DNA from: JBBQFI01 sp038321775
GTDB taxonomy: Bacteria > Verrucomicrobiota > Verrucomicrobiia > Chthoniobacterales > UBA10450
Direction of reading: 5' to 3'
Length of the DNA: 64,000 bases
NCBI GenBank assembly: GCA_038321775.1
Contig: JBBQFI010000015.1
Coordinates: 1 to 64,000 of the forward strand
The stretch's first letter is position 1. Every line of letters starts with the position of its first letter. Positions 35,388 to 44,685 of this stretch are shown piece after piece. The translations under genes were made by a program, and so were the position numbers. The notes under the pieces are model-generated. The model saw only the letters and a program-made list of their open reading frames with translations. It did no database searches and had not been told where the DNA came from.

Positions 35388-38135
35388 TTACGGGAGCGCA
35401 GTGCCTGACTGCGCTTTAACTATGGCGACGTCCGAGCTGTTTACCAATCCGCTCACTGTCACGTCAGTGCGGAAATTCGCCGCACTCGCAGCCGTTCCGC
35501 TCTGTCCTTTGGTCTGGCTAACATCCGAGCTGTTAACTAAGCCGTTGGCGCTCGTATCGCCCAGAAGGAGACTCATGGGGACAACGATATTCGCTGCGCC
35601 TGTACCATCATTTACACCAAAGAGAGTTATCCCGATCGTTTGTGCATTAGCGACACCGCTGAGCGAAACAATGACATCGTTACCTGCAAAACTAACACCT
35701 GAGACCGATCCGGTGCCTTGCGTGACGCTGGCAGAAGCAACTGTCACCGGCGCAACGAAACTCACCACGACCTGATGCTGGTCGGTCCCAGCGCCCTGCC
35801 CTTGCCGACATTCTATGCCTGGCGTGCCGCCCAAAGGCAGGTCAACATCGAAAGGTAGGCCGGCATGAGTTTTCCGCGAAACAGCTTTAACCAATGCTGG
35901 ATCGAAAGTGTAGCCCTGCACCACGTCGATGAGATTGAAGAGTGAGCCGCCAATCCCACCAACTGAGGTCACGGTATTCGCTGGCTGCGTGAGGGTCATG
36001 GTGCTTGCCGTCACTTCATGTAAACGCCGATCGATGGCGGCAGCATCGGTGACCATGGAAATCGGAACGTCAATCGTGATTGTACCGTTTGCTCCCAGAG
36101 TCGACTTGCAGTTCGCCGCGGGCAGAGCAGCCGCACCACCCGGATAAGTCAATTCCACGCCACCGCCTACGATAGTAGCAGCGTTCTCTCCAACATAACA
36201 CTGTAAGGCAGCGCCATTCAGCGACTCGGCGTAGACGTGAAAATTCCTTCCCCCATTGGCATTTGTCGTGGACGGAACGAGCCATTGAGTGAGCCAGACC
36301 AAATCCGGGTCCGGGTCCTGCGCGGTGGTAGGTGCGAGACTGAGATTATTCAGCTTCATCACGACTTCATAACAAGGAGCCGCAGGCGAACATGGGGTGG
36401 TCGTTATTTTAGTAATGCTCGAGTTGAGAATGTCCAGCTGCGGCATGTTGGCGTTACTAAGACCGTTGACTTCATACTTGCCATCACCGCTTGGATCTGA
36501 GGCCGAATTGAACGCCGTCAGGCCGAGAATATTAATCGGCGAAGTGGCGGCGTACAGACCCGGTCCGCCGTTCTGCCTAACGAACATTCCGTGAGGTGCG
36601 AACGCTTCTGTGATATTGTTAGAATCGGCGTAGCCTACCTCCAGCTCACCGCGCAGACCGACACGCGCCTGCAGGAAATCGCCTAACGATCGATCGCCGT
36701 TCTGCCCACCCATCAAGGTTTGAATACTACCGCGATGCGTAAAATGCGCTCCGGCCTGAACGGGAGCGGTGAACGTCGGTATCGCTGCATGGCCATTGAG
36801 CGTCTGCACCATCCATAAGCTCCAGTCGCAGTTCGCACCGCAAGAATCCGGGCCGTTAGATGGGAAGGTGGGAGCTCCAGGTGTGCCATACCAGGCAATG
36901 TCGACGCGGCCATCGTCCCCCGCCGCCATCCAGGCAAAGACGTTCGTATGGAGAGTGCCTACGGGCGATCCCGATGTATTTATTTGTATGGGCGCGGACC
37001 AGGTATTTCCCTGGTTGGTCGAATAGGCATATTTTAACACCGTGTCGCCTGTAATCTGACTACTCGCGTTAATAGGCGCTTGTTCCCAGACCGCATATAA
37101 GTTGCCGGCCTTATCGATCGTCATCGTAGGAAAATCTCCGCCGGTCTTAGTATTCACTCCGAGGTCCGCCACCAATAGATCGGTGCAATTCAAGCCGGAA
37201 GGATCGCTGACGTTGGCAACAGGGGCGCCGAATGCGACAGGAAAACAACGACCGATCAGAATCTTGGTCAGTTCCGCATTATCGTGAATAACAAAGACGT
37301 GCTTCACCGGTGTCGACAGCGTTACGTAACCTCCCAGGCCATTCGGCTGACCTAGCGTTGTAGCAACTGGACTTATCTCATTGTTGCCCATAATTGCTTC
37401 GTCGCATGAAAGGTCGGCTGTAACATGGTTCGCCGGGCCAAAAGTAATGCCAGCAGTCGCGCCAACACCACTTACCGGCGAGCGATACATGACCAGGACA
37501 TTGTTGCCAGTGCTTCCTCCGCACATTGCCCCACCGGGTCCAATCTCGTCGTTCGCGAGGTAAAGACTCCCGCCTGCGGTTGGATCGCCATCGATCGAAT
37601 ACCACTGCCGATCGACCGCGGTATCGGGGACACCTGTATTACTACACGTGAAAGTAGCTCCGAAATCGTCCGAACGTGCGGTGCTAAAATTAGCGAGTGT
37701 GAGGTCATTAAAATAAAGGTGGCCCATTATGTCTACACCGAGCTCGGTATCTCCGCCGCCATTACAGACAGTTACTTTGCCTTCCAACGCCGTTGCGCCG
37801 ACGACCCATTTAAATGTCTTACCGCCATCGAGAGAGTGCCAGATCCAGCTCGTGTTAGCCGAGGCCGTACCGGGCGCGCTGGTGTAAAGACGATTGCCGT
37901 TTGAAGGATCCAATCGCAGATCCTGCTCAAACCCCACTCCTCCGATTCCGCTGATGATCGGATGTCCAAAGGTAGGAGTCGACGAAACGGTTAACGCGGA
38001 TGGTTTGATTCCTCGGTCCAGCGCTGGCCCCGCAAAACTAAACATCGCGAGCGATATGCCCGAAGAGAAGAGTCCAAGGGCGAGAAGAATGCGTGGATTA
38101 AAGAATCCTGATTTGGAATTATGATGTGGGTTCAT
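35388..38135 (-). CDS. Secreted sialidase-like (BNR) protein with dockerin-like C-terminus
   Basis: 915 aa with a signal peptide (about 14-36). Residues about 60-540 contain BNR/Asp-box-like elements (HSLDGGKTFKW, RSDDFGATFTC, YSTNQGNTWSAP) as in sialidase beta-propellers. A middle beta-sandwich region follows. The last 60 residues hold two similar segments (GDTSANGLVNSSDVSQTKGQ and DVTVSGLVNSSDVAIVKAQ) resembling the duplicated Ca2+-binding loops of type I dockerins. Catalytic Arg triads were not confirmed, so enzymatic activity is uncertain. No cohesin gene is near. Start is ATG 38135. Confidence 0.75.
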   Translation of the reverse strand: MNPHHNSKSGFFNPRILLALGLFSSGISLAMFSFAGPALDRGIKPSALTVSSTPTFGHPIISGIGGVGFEQDLRLDPSNGNRLYTSAPGTASANTSWIWHSLDGGKTFKWVVGATALEGKVTVCNGGGDTELGVDIMGHLYFNDLTLANFSTARSDDFGATFTCSNTGVPDTAVDRQWYSIDGDPTAGGSLYLANDEIGPGGAMCGGSTGNNVLVMYRSPVSGVGATAGITFGPANHVTADLSCDEAIMGNNEISPVATTLGQPNGLGGYVTLSTPVKHVFVIHDNAELTKILIGRCFPVAFGAPVANVSDPSGLNCTDLLVADLGVNTKTGGDFPTMTIDKAGNLYAVWEQAPINASSQITGDTVLKYAYSTNQGNTWSAPIQINTSGSPVGTLHTNVFAWMAAGDDGRVDIAWYGTPGAPTFPSNGPDSCGANCDWSLWMVQTLNGHAAIPTFTAPVQAGAHFTHRGSIQTLMGGQNGDRSLGDFLQARVGLRGELEVGYADSNNITEAFAPHGMFVRQNGGPGLYAATSPINILGLTAFNSASDPSGDGKYEVNGLSNANMPQLDILNSSITKITTTPCSPAAPCYEVVMKLNNLSLAPTTAQDPDPDLVWLTQWLVPSTTNANGGRNFHVYAESLNGAALQCYVGENAATIVGGGVELTYPGGAAALPAANCKSTLGANGTITIDVPISMVTDAAAIDRRLHEVTASTMTLTQPANTVTSVGGIGGSLFNLIDVVQGYTFDPALVKAVSRKTHAGLPFDVDLPLGGTPGIECRQGQGAGTDQHQVVVSFVAPVTVASASVTQGTGSVSGVSFAGNDVIVSLSGVANAQTIGITLFGVNDGTGAANIVVPMSLLLGDTSANGLVNSSDVSQTKGQSGTAASAANFRTDVTVSGLVNSSDVAIVKAQSGTALP

Positions 38136-38486
38136 GTTAGGTGTCGGTAAAACCGCGGTCGCTTTCTATTCGTGATTCAGGTCGCTTGTGATTGCACGAA
38201 GTCCCGGTTTTGATTGCGGATCTCTGCACCGAAGACTCAGCTCGGAGAGACAAAACGCGCCAGGAATCATGCTGCATGACAATTCTTTCTTTCTTACGGT
38301 GAATCAGAAATTAGATTGCGATATTGCTCCTCCTCCTGGCCCGAGGGCAAGCATTGCAGTCTTACAATTCGGTAATGTTCGCAGGCGCCGCACTATTTCA
38401 ATTTCTTGATTCTTTCCAAACACCCTGCAGTGCGCTCAATTCCCCGAGGTTGAGAATCGGATAGCTCAATCGCCGCTCCCACTCTT
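38136..38486. other. Divergent intergenic region
   Basis: 351 bases between the divergently transcribed sialidase-like and fatty-acid-hydroxylase genes. No gene is seen; it should hold both promoters, but I could not identify convincing -35/-10 pairs. Confidence 0.4.
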
Positions 38487-39356
38487 GTGCTAAAAACCCC
38501 ACCCATTCTCGAGCATTTCGCCGGTCCATTCTTTGCCAGCGTGTTTCTGCTGCTGGTCGTGCTGCAATGGCAATTTCCGTTGAGGCGTTGTCACCTCTCG
38601 TTAGTCCGGCGCGTTGTGCGCAACATTTCGTTCTCAGGCGTGGGCTTTGCCCTTGCACGCATCTCGCTCGTCCCGATCCCGCTCATGACCTCGGTTTGGG
38701 CGGCAAACCATCACCTCGGATTACTGCACTGGTTACCGCTCGAATTGCCGCATTGGTTACTCGTTATCGTCGGTGTGCTCGTGATGGATTATATGTATTG
38801 GTGGTGGCACGTCGCTCTCCACCTTGTTCCCTTCATGTGGAGATTTCATAACGTTCATCATTCCGACCTTTGTATGGATGTTAGCACCGGCGTTCGTTTC
38901 CATTTCGGCGAAGTCATCATGTCGGTTCCCTTTCGCATCGCGGTTGTGTCGTTCTTTGGTATCGATCTCTGGGCACTTGTCGTGTTCGAGTTCCTTTTCG
39001 AATCGACCAATCTCTTCGAGCATTCGAATTGGCGATTACCGATCGCGTTTGAGCGCTTTTTGAATCACATCGTCGTCACGCCTCGCATGCACGGCATACA
39101 CCATTCGATCGTGCAGCGCGAAACGAACTCGAACTGGGGCACGATCTTCTGCTGGTGGGACAAACTCCACCGCACGCTGCGGCGCGATATTCCACAGGAT
39201 AACATTACAATCGGCGTTGCGAGTTATCGTGATGAAAACGAGCTCACTTTCGTCCGACTGTTCGTCTTGCCCTTTCGGGAGCAACGTCCCTGGCGTCTTC
39301 CCGATGGTCGCGTGCCCGAGCGCACTCCTCAGTCTGCGGACAATCTGGCGCCTTGA
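38487..39356 (+). CDS. Sterol desaturase / fatty acid hydroxylase family protein
   Basis: A 289-aa integral membrane di-iron protein with at least four helices. The His clusters are WWWHVALH, HNVHHSD and, after a gap, HGIHHS (with NHIVVTPRMH before it). Such enzymes hydroxylate or desaturate lipid-like substrates using O2. The start is GTG 38487. The rhodanese gene follows after four bases, suggesting an operon. Confidence 0.85.
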   Translation: MLKTPPILEHFAGPFFASVFLLLVVLQWQFPLRRCHLSLVRRVVRNISFSGVGFALARISLVPIPLMTSVWAANHHLGLLHWLPLELPHWLLVIVGVLVMDYMYWWWHVALHLVPFMWRFHNVHHSDLCMDVSTGVRFHFGEVIMSVPFRIAVVSFFGIDLWALVVFEFLFESTNLFEHSNWRLPIAFERFLNHIVVTPRMHGIHHSIVQRETNSNWGTIFCWWDKLHRTLRRDIPQDNITIGVASYRDENELTFVRLFVLPFREQRPWRLPDGRVPERTPQSADNLAP

Positions 39357-39360
39357 TTCC

Positions 39361-39906
39361 ATGCATCCACGGGCTCTTGTAGTTTACTCGTTAGGTATCG
39401 CACTCTTACTGGCAACCGGCGCCACCGCATATTCACAGGCCCTCAAATGGACGATCGTAAACTTCAAAATCAGGCATGATTTCCCAAACGTTCGGCGAAT
39501 AGATTCCGAGCAACTTTCGCAGTGGTTAGGCGATCGGCATCGCGCCCAGCCGATTTTGTTGGATGTGAGTACAAAAGAGGAATACGACATCAGTCACCTT
39601 CACGGCGCCCAACATGTGGAACCCGGCTCCAATCCAACTGCCATCACCGTTCCGCGCGACAAGCCGATCGTGACCTATTGCTCGGTCGGTTATCGCTCCG
39701 CCGTGTTCGCCAAAGCGTTGCAGGATGCCGGTTTCAAAGACGTACAAAATCTGCAAGGCTCCATCTTCGATTGGGCGAATAAAGGATATCCGATAGAAGA
39801 GCATGAGTATCCCGTCAGAAAGGTTCATCCTTATAACGACCGCTGGGGTAGCCTCTTGAAAAAGGAACTCCGCGCAGATGTCCCGCCGGTAGCAGCTGGA
39901 AAATAA
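39361..39906 (+). CDS. Exported rhodanese-like protein
   Basis: 181 aa from ATG 39361, four bases past the previous stop. A signal peptide (YSLGIALLLATGATAYS) is followed by one rhodanese domain: PILLDVSTKEEYDISHLHGAQHV and the active-site loop TYCSVGYRS with the catalytic Cys at about residue 104. It likely handles sulfane sulfur in the periplasm. A longer frame from 39217 lies inside the previous gene and is not used. Confidence 0.85.
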   Translation: MHPRALVVYSLGIALLLATGATAYSQALKWTIVNFKIRHDFPNVRRIDSEQLSQWLGDRHRAQPILLDVSTKEEYDISHLHGAQHVEPGSNPTAITVPRDKPIVTYCSVGYRSAVFAKALQDAGFKDVQNLQGSIFDWANKGYPIEEHEYPVRKVHPYNDRWGSLLKKELRADVPPVAAGK

Positions 39907-39964
39907 TCCGACGGTAGTTTCTTCGCTCGACCAGACTGTCTGTCCCGTGGCAGACTGATATTCG

Positions 39965-40303
39965 ATGAAGGTGGCCCCCGTCCTTCTTGCTATCGCGCTG
40001 CTGACCTCCGGCACGTCTAACGTTCTGGCTGTACGGCCTAACGAACAGAATTCTCCCGACGCGATTGTCTCCCACATTCGACGGGAGCCGATCGATTCGA
40101 CCGCGATCGCCACCGTCGGTTACAGCAAACGATTGCACGCCCTGGAAATTGAATTCGTTAATGGCGCGATCTATCGATACTTCGAAGTTCCGCGGACCAC
40201 CTACCGCCAGCTGCTCGCGGCTGATTCGAAGGCTCGCTTTTACGATAAGAACATTCGTGGCCGGTATCGCTCCGTTCACGTCAGGCCGCGCAGAAAAACA
40301 TGA
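39965..40303 (+). CDS. KTSC domain protein, exported
   Basis: 112 aa with a short signal peptide (VAPVLLAIALLTSGTSNVLA). The KTSC domain spans about 45-105: STAIATVGYSKRLHALEIEF, GAIYRYFEVPRTTYRQLLAADS and GRYRSV. KTSC domains are short beta-folds often fused to RNA- or nuclease-related proteins; here it stands alone. The following 78-aa gene overlaps it by four bases (ATGA). Confidence 0.78.
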   Translation: MKVAPVLLAIALLTSGTSNVLAVRPNEQNSPDAIVSHIRREPIDSTAIATVGYSKRLHALEIEFVNGAIYRYFEVPRTTYRQLLAADSKARFYDKNIRGRYRSVHVRPRRKT

Positions 40304-40536
40304 CCGCAAAAAAGAAACCTCCGCACCGCCAAATCTTTGTTCTCACGCCAGAAGAAAAGAGGACAATCGCTTTCGTCTTGTGCGCTTTGGTTCTTGGCAT
40401 CGCGACCAAGCAATATCGGGATACCCATCCGCAGCCTCCGCGTCCTTTGACCGTTAAGGAACAGCGCGCGGCCAAGAAAGCTGCGTGCTCGCATCACTTT
40501 CCACCGTCTCCAACCCCCGCGTCTCCATCGGATTGA
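40300..40536 (+). CDS. Small single-pass membrane protein
   Basis: 78 aa. A Lys/His-rich N-terminus, then LTPEEKRTIAFVLCALVLGIATKQYRD with one membrane helix at about 23-38, and a Pro/basic tail. The LTPEEKR-helix opening resembles the N-terminus of Verrucomicrobiota helix-hairpin-helix (ComEA-like) proteins, but no HhH follows. It overlaps the KTSC gene by four bases and stops two bases from the opposing gene. Confidence 0.6.
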   Translation: MTAKKKPPHRQIFVLTPEEKRTIAFVLCALVLGIATKQYRDTHPQPPRPLTVKEQRAAKKAACSHHFPPSPTPASPSD

Positions 40537-40538
40537 TC

Positions 40539-41018
40539 CTACGAAGTAATGGTTTCGAGATACTTGTTCGGAATGTGATTGTCGATGCTCTCGTGTTGCC
40601 AGTAGATCGTGACGATCCACCAACGCATGCCATCATAGAATAACTGAATGCTGTTAATCCCACGCATGAACGGCTCGGGATCGTCCGGCTCGTGTCGCGA
40701 TTCGTAAGTGCTCCATACATGCGCGATCTGACCAAACTGCTCGGTGCACCGCGCAATTTCTTTCTCGTAAAATCCGACGGTTTCGAAGTAAGGCTCGACT
40801 CGCGCGATGTATCCTTCCACGTCGAGAATCGTCGGCGCGAGATTGACCTCGGCCTCGCCGGCCTTCGCCGCCGTGGGAATTAAACGCGCACCTGGAATAA
40901 ACAGGGAGCGTTCGCGATCCCAGTCGCGTTTCTTTCCTGCTGGACCTGATACTCCGTCATAAGCTGCGGCAACGATGGCATCGATCGACTCAACATCGTC
41001 TGGATTCGCGGAAATCAT
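40539..41018 (-). CDS. SnoaL/NTF2-like protein
   Basis: 159 aa, no signal peptide. SIDAIVAAAYDGVSGPAGKKRDWDRERSLFIPGARLI, VEGYIARVEPYFETVGFYEKEI, HVWSTYESR and RGINSIQLFYDGMRWWIVTIYWQ form the helix-plus-curved-sheet pattern of the NTF2/SnoaL fold. Members are small-ligand enzymes or binders; no function can be assigned. Its start overlaps the stop of the PfkB remnant by four bases. Confidence 0.8.
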   Translation of the reverse strand: MISANPDDVESIDAIVAAAYDGVSGPAGKKRDWDRERSLFIPGARLIPTAAKAGEAEVNLAPTILDVEGYIARVEPYFETVGFYEKEIARCTEQFGQIAHVWSTYESRHEPDDPEPFMRGINSIQLFYDGMRWWIVTIYWQHESIDNHIPNKYLETITS

Positions 41019-41503
41019 TTCGTCAGATCAAACAAAAGCCTTTTGATCTCTTCGGTCAATAACGGTGTCGCGCCGTAATGCGAAGCGACAAATGCACCCA
41101 GACGGCACGCATTCTCCAAGATTTTTCGCGTATCAGTCCCGTTAGTTAGGCCGACCACGAGTCCAGCAATAAACGCATCACCCGCTCCAACCGTATCTTT
41201 CCTTCCACCTTCGGAGCCGGCGCCGTTACGAGCGTGCCCTGATCTCACAAGACGCCGCCCTCTTCCGCGAGAGTCACACAGATGCGCGAGACGTTCGTCA
41301 CTTCGGCAATCGTGGAGACAATCCCAGAGAATTTCACCAAAGTCACCGGTAAGATATTTGCTCTCGTCAAACTTCGCTGGTTTTACCGCCACCTCGTGTT
41401 CCGGTTGGAGCATCGAGCGTTGCGATCGCGAGACGGCATCCCGCGCGAACACCGAAATTGCAACGCCGAAAAAGAACGCAAGTCCGGCTGTGATTGTTTT
41501 CAT
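41015..41503 (-). pseudogene. PfkB sugar kinase remnant
   Basis: The 3' part encodes the PfkB catalytic signature DTVGAGDAFIAGLVVGL (base Asp) and the closing helices (ILENACRLGAFVASHYGATPLL). Just upstream, in another phase, GIVSTIAEVTNVSRICVTLAEEGGVL continues the kinase but runs into a TGA at 41245-41247, and the frames are joined only by a shift near 41205. The N-terminal two-thirds of a kinase are missing; the first about 30 codons from 41503 look like an unrelated signal peptide. A decayed, possibly chimeric locus. Confidence 0.7.
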
Positions 41504-41665
41504 CGATCAAGCGTCCCGATATTTCAAACTTGCGAGAGCTTGACGCGATTTCATCGCAATGGAATCGCGTATCGTGAGGGTCGCGGTCGCGAAATGCGTT
41601 ATGCGCGATCGAGAGAGTGAGCCGCACGTCCGGCTGGCACGGAAACTTCTGCCAAAGCGGTAACC

Positions 41666-42046
41666 ATGCGTGTCCTCATCGCCGACGATCAACCAAGCGC
41701 TGCAGCTTTATTGGCCGAATTGGTGATTCAGTGCCGGAATGAAGTCGTCGAGATCGTGGGCTCCGGTTTGGAAGCAATCCAGGCGTACGAGCGGCACCAT
41801 CCCGATGTGGTGCTAATGGATTACAGAATGTCGAAACTCAACGGCGTGACGGCTTGCCGGCACATCCTTGCCAAGGATCCGTCCGCTCGCATCATTCTAG
41901 TCACTGGCTGTCCTCCATCATGCGAAGTTGGAGAACTCGGAGTAGTCGCGATTCTCACCAAGCCCGTGCATTTGCATCGTCTCTACGACGCATTACACAC
42001 CGCAGCCCACCCGGCGATTCCTCAGGAACCGTCGGCGGTCAACTAA
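41666..42046 (+). CDS. Single-domain response regulator
   Basis: A 126-aa receiver: VLIADDQPSA (acidic pair), VVLMDYRMSKLNG (Asp52), IILVTGC (Thr) and ILTKPVHLHRL (Lys). No output domain and no kinase gene adjacent, so it is an orphan. ATG 41666 lies downstream of the PfkB remnant on the opposite strand. Confidence 0.83.
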   Translation: MRVLIADDQPSAAALLAELVIQCRNEVVEIVGSGLEAIQAYERHHPDVVLMDYRMSKLNGVTACRHILAKDPSARIILVTGCPPSCEVGELGVVAILTKPVHLHRLYDALHTAAHPAIPQEPSAVN

Positions 42047-42222
42047 CAGGTATAACTTTCCGATGAATCATTCTTTGATTCGTCGTCAGAATCTTTTTGC
42101 GGGAGCTAACGGCGAAGAATGATGACACGGCGTTTGGGTCAACAAAATCGCCACGTCATCCACAACGCAATTGATTGATCCACAAGTTAACCGAAAGTCG
42201 CACCAACCATTTTAGCCAAGCA

Positions 42223-43146
42223 ATGCATATCACGGACATCATGCGCGGGGATTCGCCCACGTTTTCGTTCGAGTTCTTCCCGCCGAAAACACCGGAGGCG
42301 GCTGAGACTCTTTACCAGACGATTCGCGAGCTCGAAGCGTACATGCCGCATTTCGTCAGTGTCACGTATGGCGCCGGTGGTTCCACGCGCGATCTCACGC
42401 ACAATCTCGTCGAGCGCATCAAGACCACGACGAAGCTGAATCCGATTCCGCACCTGACCTGCGTTTGCCATACCGAAGCAGAAATTGATTCGATTTTGCG
42501 TCGCTATGCAAAGACGGGCATCGCCAACATTCTCGCTTTAGGCGGCGATCCGCCGCACGGCCTCGTCTACGATAAAACCGCGGACTCGTTTCGAAATGCG
42601 AGCGATTTGGTAAAATTCATTCGCAAATTCAACGACTCAGGCACGCATCCCGATCCCCGCGGTTTCGGCATTGGCGTCGCCGGTTTTCCCGAAGGACATC
42701 CCGCCACGCCAAATCGGCTGGTCGAAATGGATCACCTCAAAGCCAAAGTCGACGCCGGTGCTGACTACATCGTCACGCAATTGTTTTTCGATAATCGCGA
42801 CTTTCTCGATTTCCGCGAACGTTGCCAGCTCGCTGGAATCAACGTCCCCATTATTGCCGGCATTATGCCGATCACATCCATGAGCGGTTTCAGGCGCATT
42901 GCCGAACTCGCGGGCGGTGCGCGTTTCCCGGCAAAACTTTTGCGTGCTCTACAGCGCTGCGGAAACGATCGCGAGATGGTCACTCGAGTCGGCGTTCATT
43001 TCGCCTTGGAACAGTGCCACGATCTTTTGGATAACAACGTTGCTGGAATCCACTTCTACACACTCAATCGCTCCGACGCCACGCGCACAATCTTCGACAG
43101 CCTCGGCATTCCGCGTCGACGCGAGCCTCAAGTGTCGACTGGTTAG
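42223..43146 (+). CDS. metF: 5,10-methylenetetrahydrofolate reductase
   Basis: 307 aa from ATG 42223. A FAD-dependent TIM barrel with SFEFFPPKTPEAAETLY (catalytic Glu in FEFFPPK), VSVTYGAGGSTRD, LTCVCHT, LALGGDPP, GVAGFPEGHP, DYIVTQLFFD and PIIAGIMPITS, all family signatures. It reduces methylene-THF to methyl-THF for methionine synthesis. Length fits bacterial MetF. The frame extends 16 codons upstream, but MHITDIM is the natural start. No metE/metH is nearby. Confidence 0.92.
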   Translation: MHITDIMRGDSPTFSFEFFPPKTPEAAETLYQTIRELEAYMPHFVSVTYGAGGSTRDLTHNLVERIKTTTKLNPIPHLTCVCHTEAEIDSILRRYAKTGIANILALGGDPPHGLVYDKTADSFRNASDLVKFIRKFNDSGTHPDPRGFGIGVAGFPEGHPATPNRLVEMDHLKAKVDAGADYIVTQLFFDNRDFLDFRERCQLAGINVPIIAGIMPITSMSGFRRIAELAGGARFPAKLLRALQRCGNDREMVTRVGVHFALEQCHDLLDNNVAGIHFYTLNRSDATRTIFDSLGIPRRREPQVSTG

Positions 43147-43152
43147 GTTGTC

Positions 43153-43172
43153 GACGTTACCGTTGCAACGTC
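43153..43172. terminator. Possible bidirectional terminator hairpin
   Basis: GACGTT at 43153-43158 pairs with AACGTC at 43167-43172 around an eight-base loop, between the converging stops of metF and the cyclase gene. No T-tract on either side, so the call is weak. Confidence 0.25.
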
Positions 43173-44025
43173 AAGCGTCAGCCTTGCGTTGTTCGCGCCA
43201 TTCGACCTCATAGACACTCATCGGATGATCGAATCCTTTTAGTTCCCGCGTGCTTTGATTTTTAAAGGTCAGCTTTTTACCGAGACAAAGTTCCGGCACG
43301 ACACTCGCAACCATAATCTGTTCCGGTCGGGCGCAATCACAGAGACGGGCGGCCAATTGAACGGTAGCGCCAAATAAATCCTGATCTTCCGCGACAGGTT
43401 CGCCCGCGCTCAGACCAATCCGGAGAAATAAAGCACTCTCTGGATTCTTTTTGTTGTGAGAATCGAATGACTGGAGGATGGCAATCGCGCATTCGACCGC
43501 TTGACGCACCGAGGCAAAGCAGGCCATGAACCCGTCGCCAGTATGTTTCACTTCGCGACCACCATGGTCCTTTAACTCTCCGCGAACTATCGCGTTGTGA
43601 GTGCGGAGCAACTCCATCGCTTTTGCATCCCCGAGCTCACTCGTGAATGTCGTTGAACCTTCGAGATCGGTAAACAAAATGGCGCGAAACGCGGTGCCGT
43701 GTTGAGTTTCTTCTGATTGCAGCGGTGCGATCGACATGAGTGATGGAGACTCCTTGATGTCGCCGAAGAAGGCCTTCACCGTCGCCGGATCCACTTCGAT
43801 GATTTCTACGGGGAGAAGACCGTGCGCTTCGCGATGAACTTGCACAGCGGCTTCCTTGTTCGGTGCATCCACCAAACAAAAAACGCATCCGCGCGATTGA
43901 TCGTGCCAGTAGTTCAGATACTTCGTGCCGTGCTTATGTTGCACCGCCAGATCTTTGCGGTGTGCCTCCTTCAATGCTTCCGGCGTTGCGCCTTCGACGT
44001 CGTGACGGTCCATGTAGAGTGGCAT
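43171..44025 (-). CDS. DUF4242 plus class III nucleotidyl cyclase
   Basis: 284 aa, cytoplasmic. Residues 1-88 form a DUF4242 (SCO4226-like, small ferredoxin-like fold) domain: MPLYMDRHDVEGATPE, CVFCLVDAPNKEAAVQVHREAHG. Residues about 110-280 form a cyclase homology domain: ILFTDLEGSTTFT (metal Asp), KHTGDGFMACF (second Asp), RIGLSAGEPV and GATVQLAARLCDCA. It probably makes cAMP or cGMP in response to whatever the DUF4242 part binds. A second cyclase is encoded at 6515. Confidence 0.85.
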   Translation of the reverse strand: MPLYMDRHDVEGATPEALKEAHRKDLAVQHKHGTKYLNYWHDQSRGCVFCLVDAPNKEAAVQVHREAHGLLPVEIIEVDPATVKAFFGDIKESPSLMSIAPLQSEETQHGTAFRAILFTDLEGSTTFTSELGDAKAMELLRTHNAIVRGELKDHGGREVKHTGDGFMACFASVRQAVECAIAILQSFDSHNKKNPESALFLRIGLSAGEPVAEDQDLFGATVQLAARLCDCARPEQIMVASVVPELCLGKKLTFKNQSTRELKGFDHPMSVYEVEWREQRKADA

Positions 44026-44044
44026 AGTATTCTCTCGTGCGAGT

Positions 44045-44575
44045 TTAGCTTTTTCCTGTCGATTCTGGCGCGATCACTTTACGCGAAGTTTTAATTTCTG
44101 TCGCTCGCTGAAGTGTTTGAAAAACCACGCAATAGCGTTCCGTCAGTCGAAGCAGAGTCGCCAATTCTTCCTCACCCGCATTCGTTTCGAGATCGAAGTG
44201 CAACCGAATCCGTTGAAAACCAACCGGCGCTTCCTTCGCCACGCCTAACGTTCCGCGAAAATCCAAGTCGCCTTCCGCTCGCACGGTTCCATTATTAATT
44301 TCAACGCAAATCGCGGAGGCGACCGCGCCCATGGTCACACCCGCGCACGCCACCAATGCTTCGAGAAGCATGTCTCCCGAACAGGCCATCGAACCGCTCC
44401 CGCCTGTCGCAGGATGCAATCCTGCTTCAACCATTGCCTTGCTCGTCGCGACTTTACAGCTCAAGCCTTCGCCCAGCTGCCCTTCGGCTTTTAGAGTGAC
44501 GAATGCGGATTCGGGCGTCTGCCGGTAACGCTCCTTTAACGGCGCCTGCAAAGATCGAAGCTCTTCCGCGTTCAT
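44045..44575 (-). CDS. OsmC family protein
   Basis: 176 aa. The OsmC/Ohr fold is shown by GGSGSMACSGDMLLEALVACAGVTMGAVAS, carrying the conserved Cys residues of the peroxide-reducing pair, and a later YCVVFQTLQRATE segment in which the second Cys appears. Such proteins detoxify organic hydroperoxides using thiols. It is followed 19 bases later by the DUF4242-cyclase gene on the same strand. Confidence 0.85.
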   Translation of the reverse strand: MNAEELRSLQAPLKERYRQTPESAFVTLKAEGQLGEGLSCKVATSKAMVEAGLHPATGGSGSMACSGDMLLEALVACAGVTMGAVASAICVEINNGTVRAEGDLDFRGTLGVAKEAPVGFQRIRLHFDLETNAGEEELATLLRLTERYCVVFQTLQRATEIKTSRKVIAPESTGKS

Positions 44576-44685
44576 CGTCGCTTACGTTAACCTAAAGTGA
44601 GGAAACGGAAAATTCGGCGTCGAACAATTCGCAGGGTTCATTCTTTAAATTCTTAGCGCGCTCGCTCGTCGGCGCTTCCAATAAA

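Noticed and set aside
39217..39360. N-terminal extension of the rhodanese gene
   Set aside because: It overlaps the end of the fatty acid hydroxylase gene; the signal peptide begins at ATG 39361.
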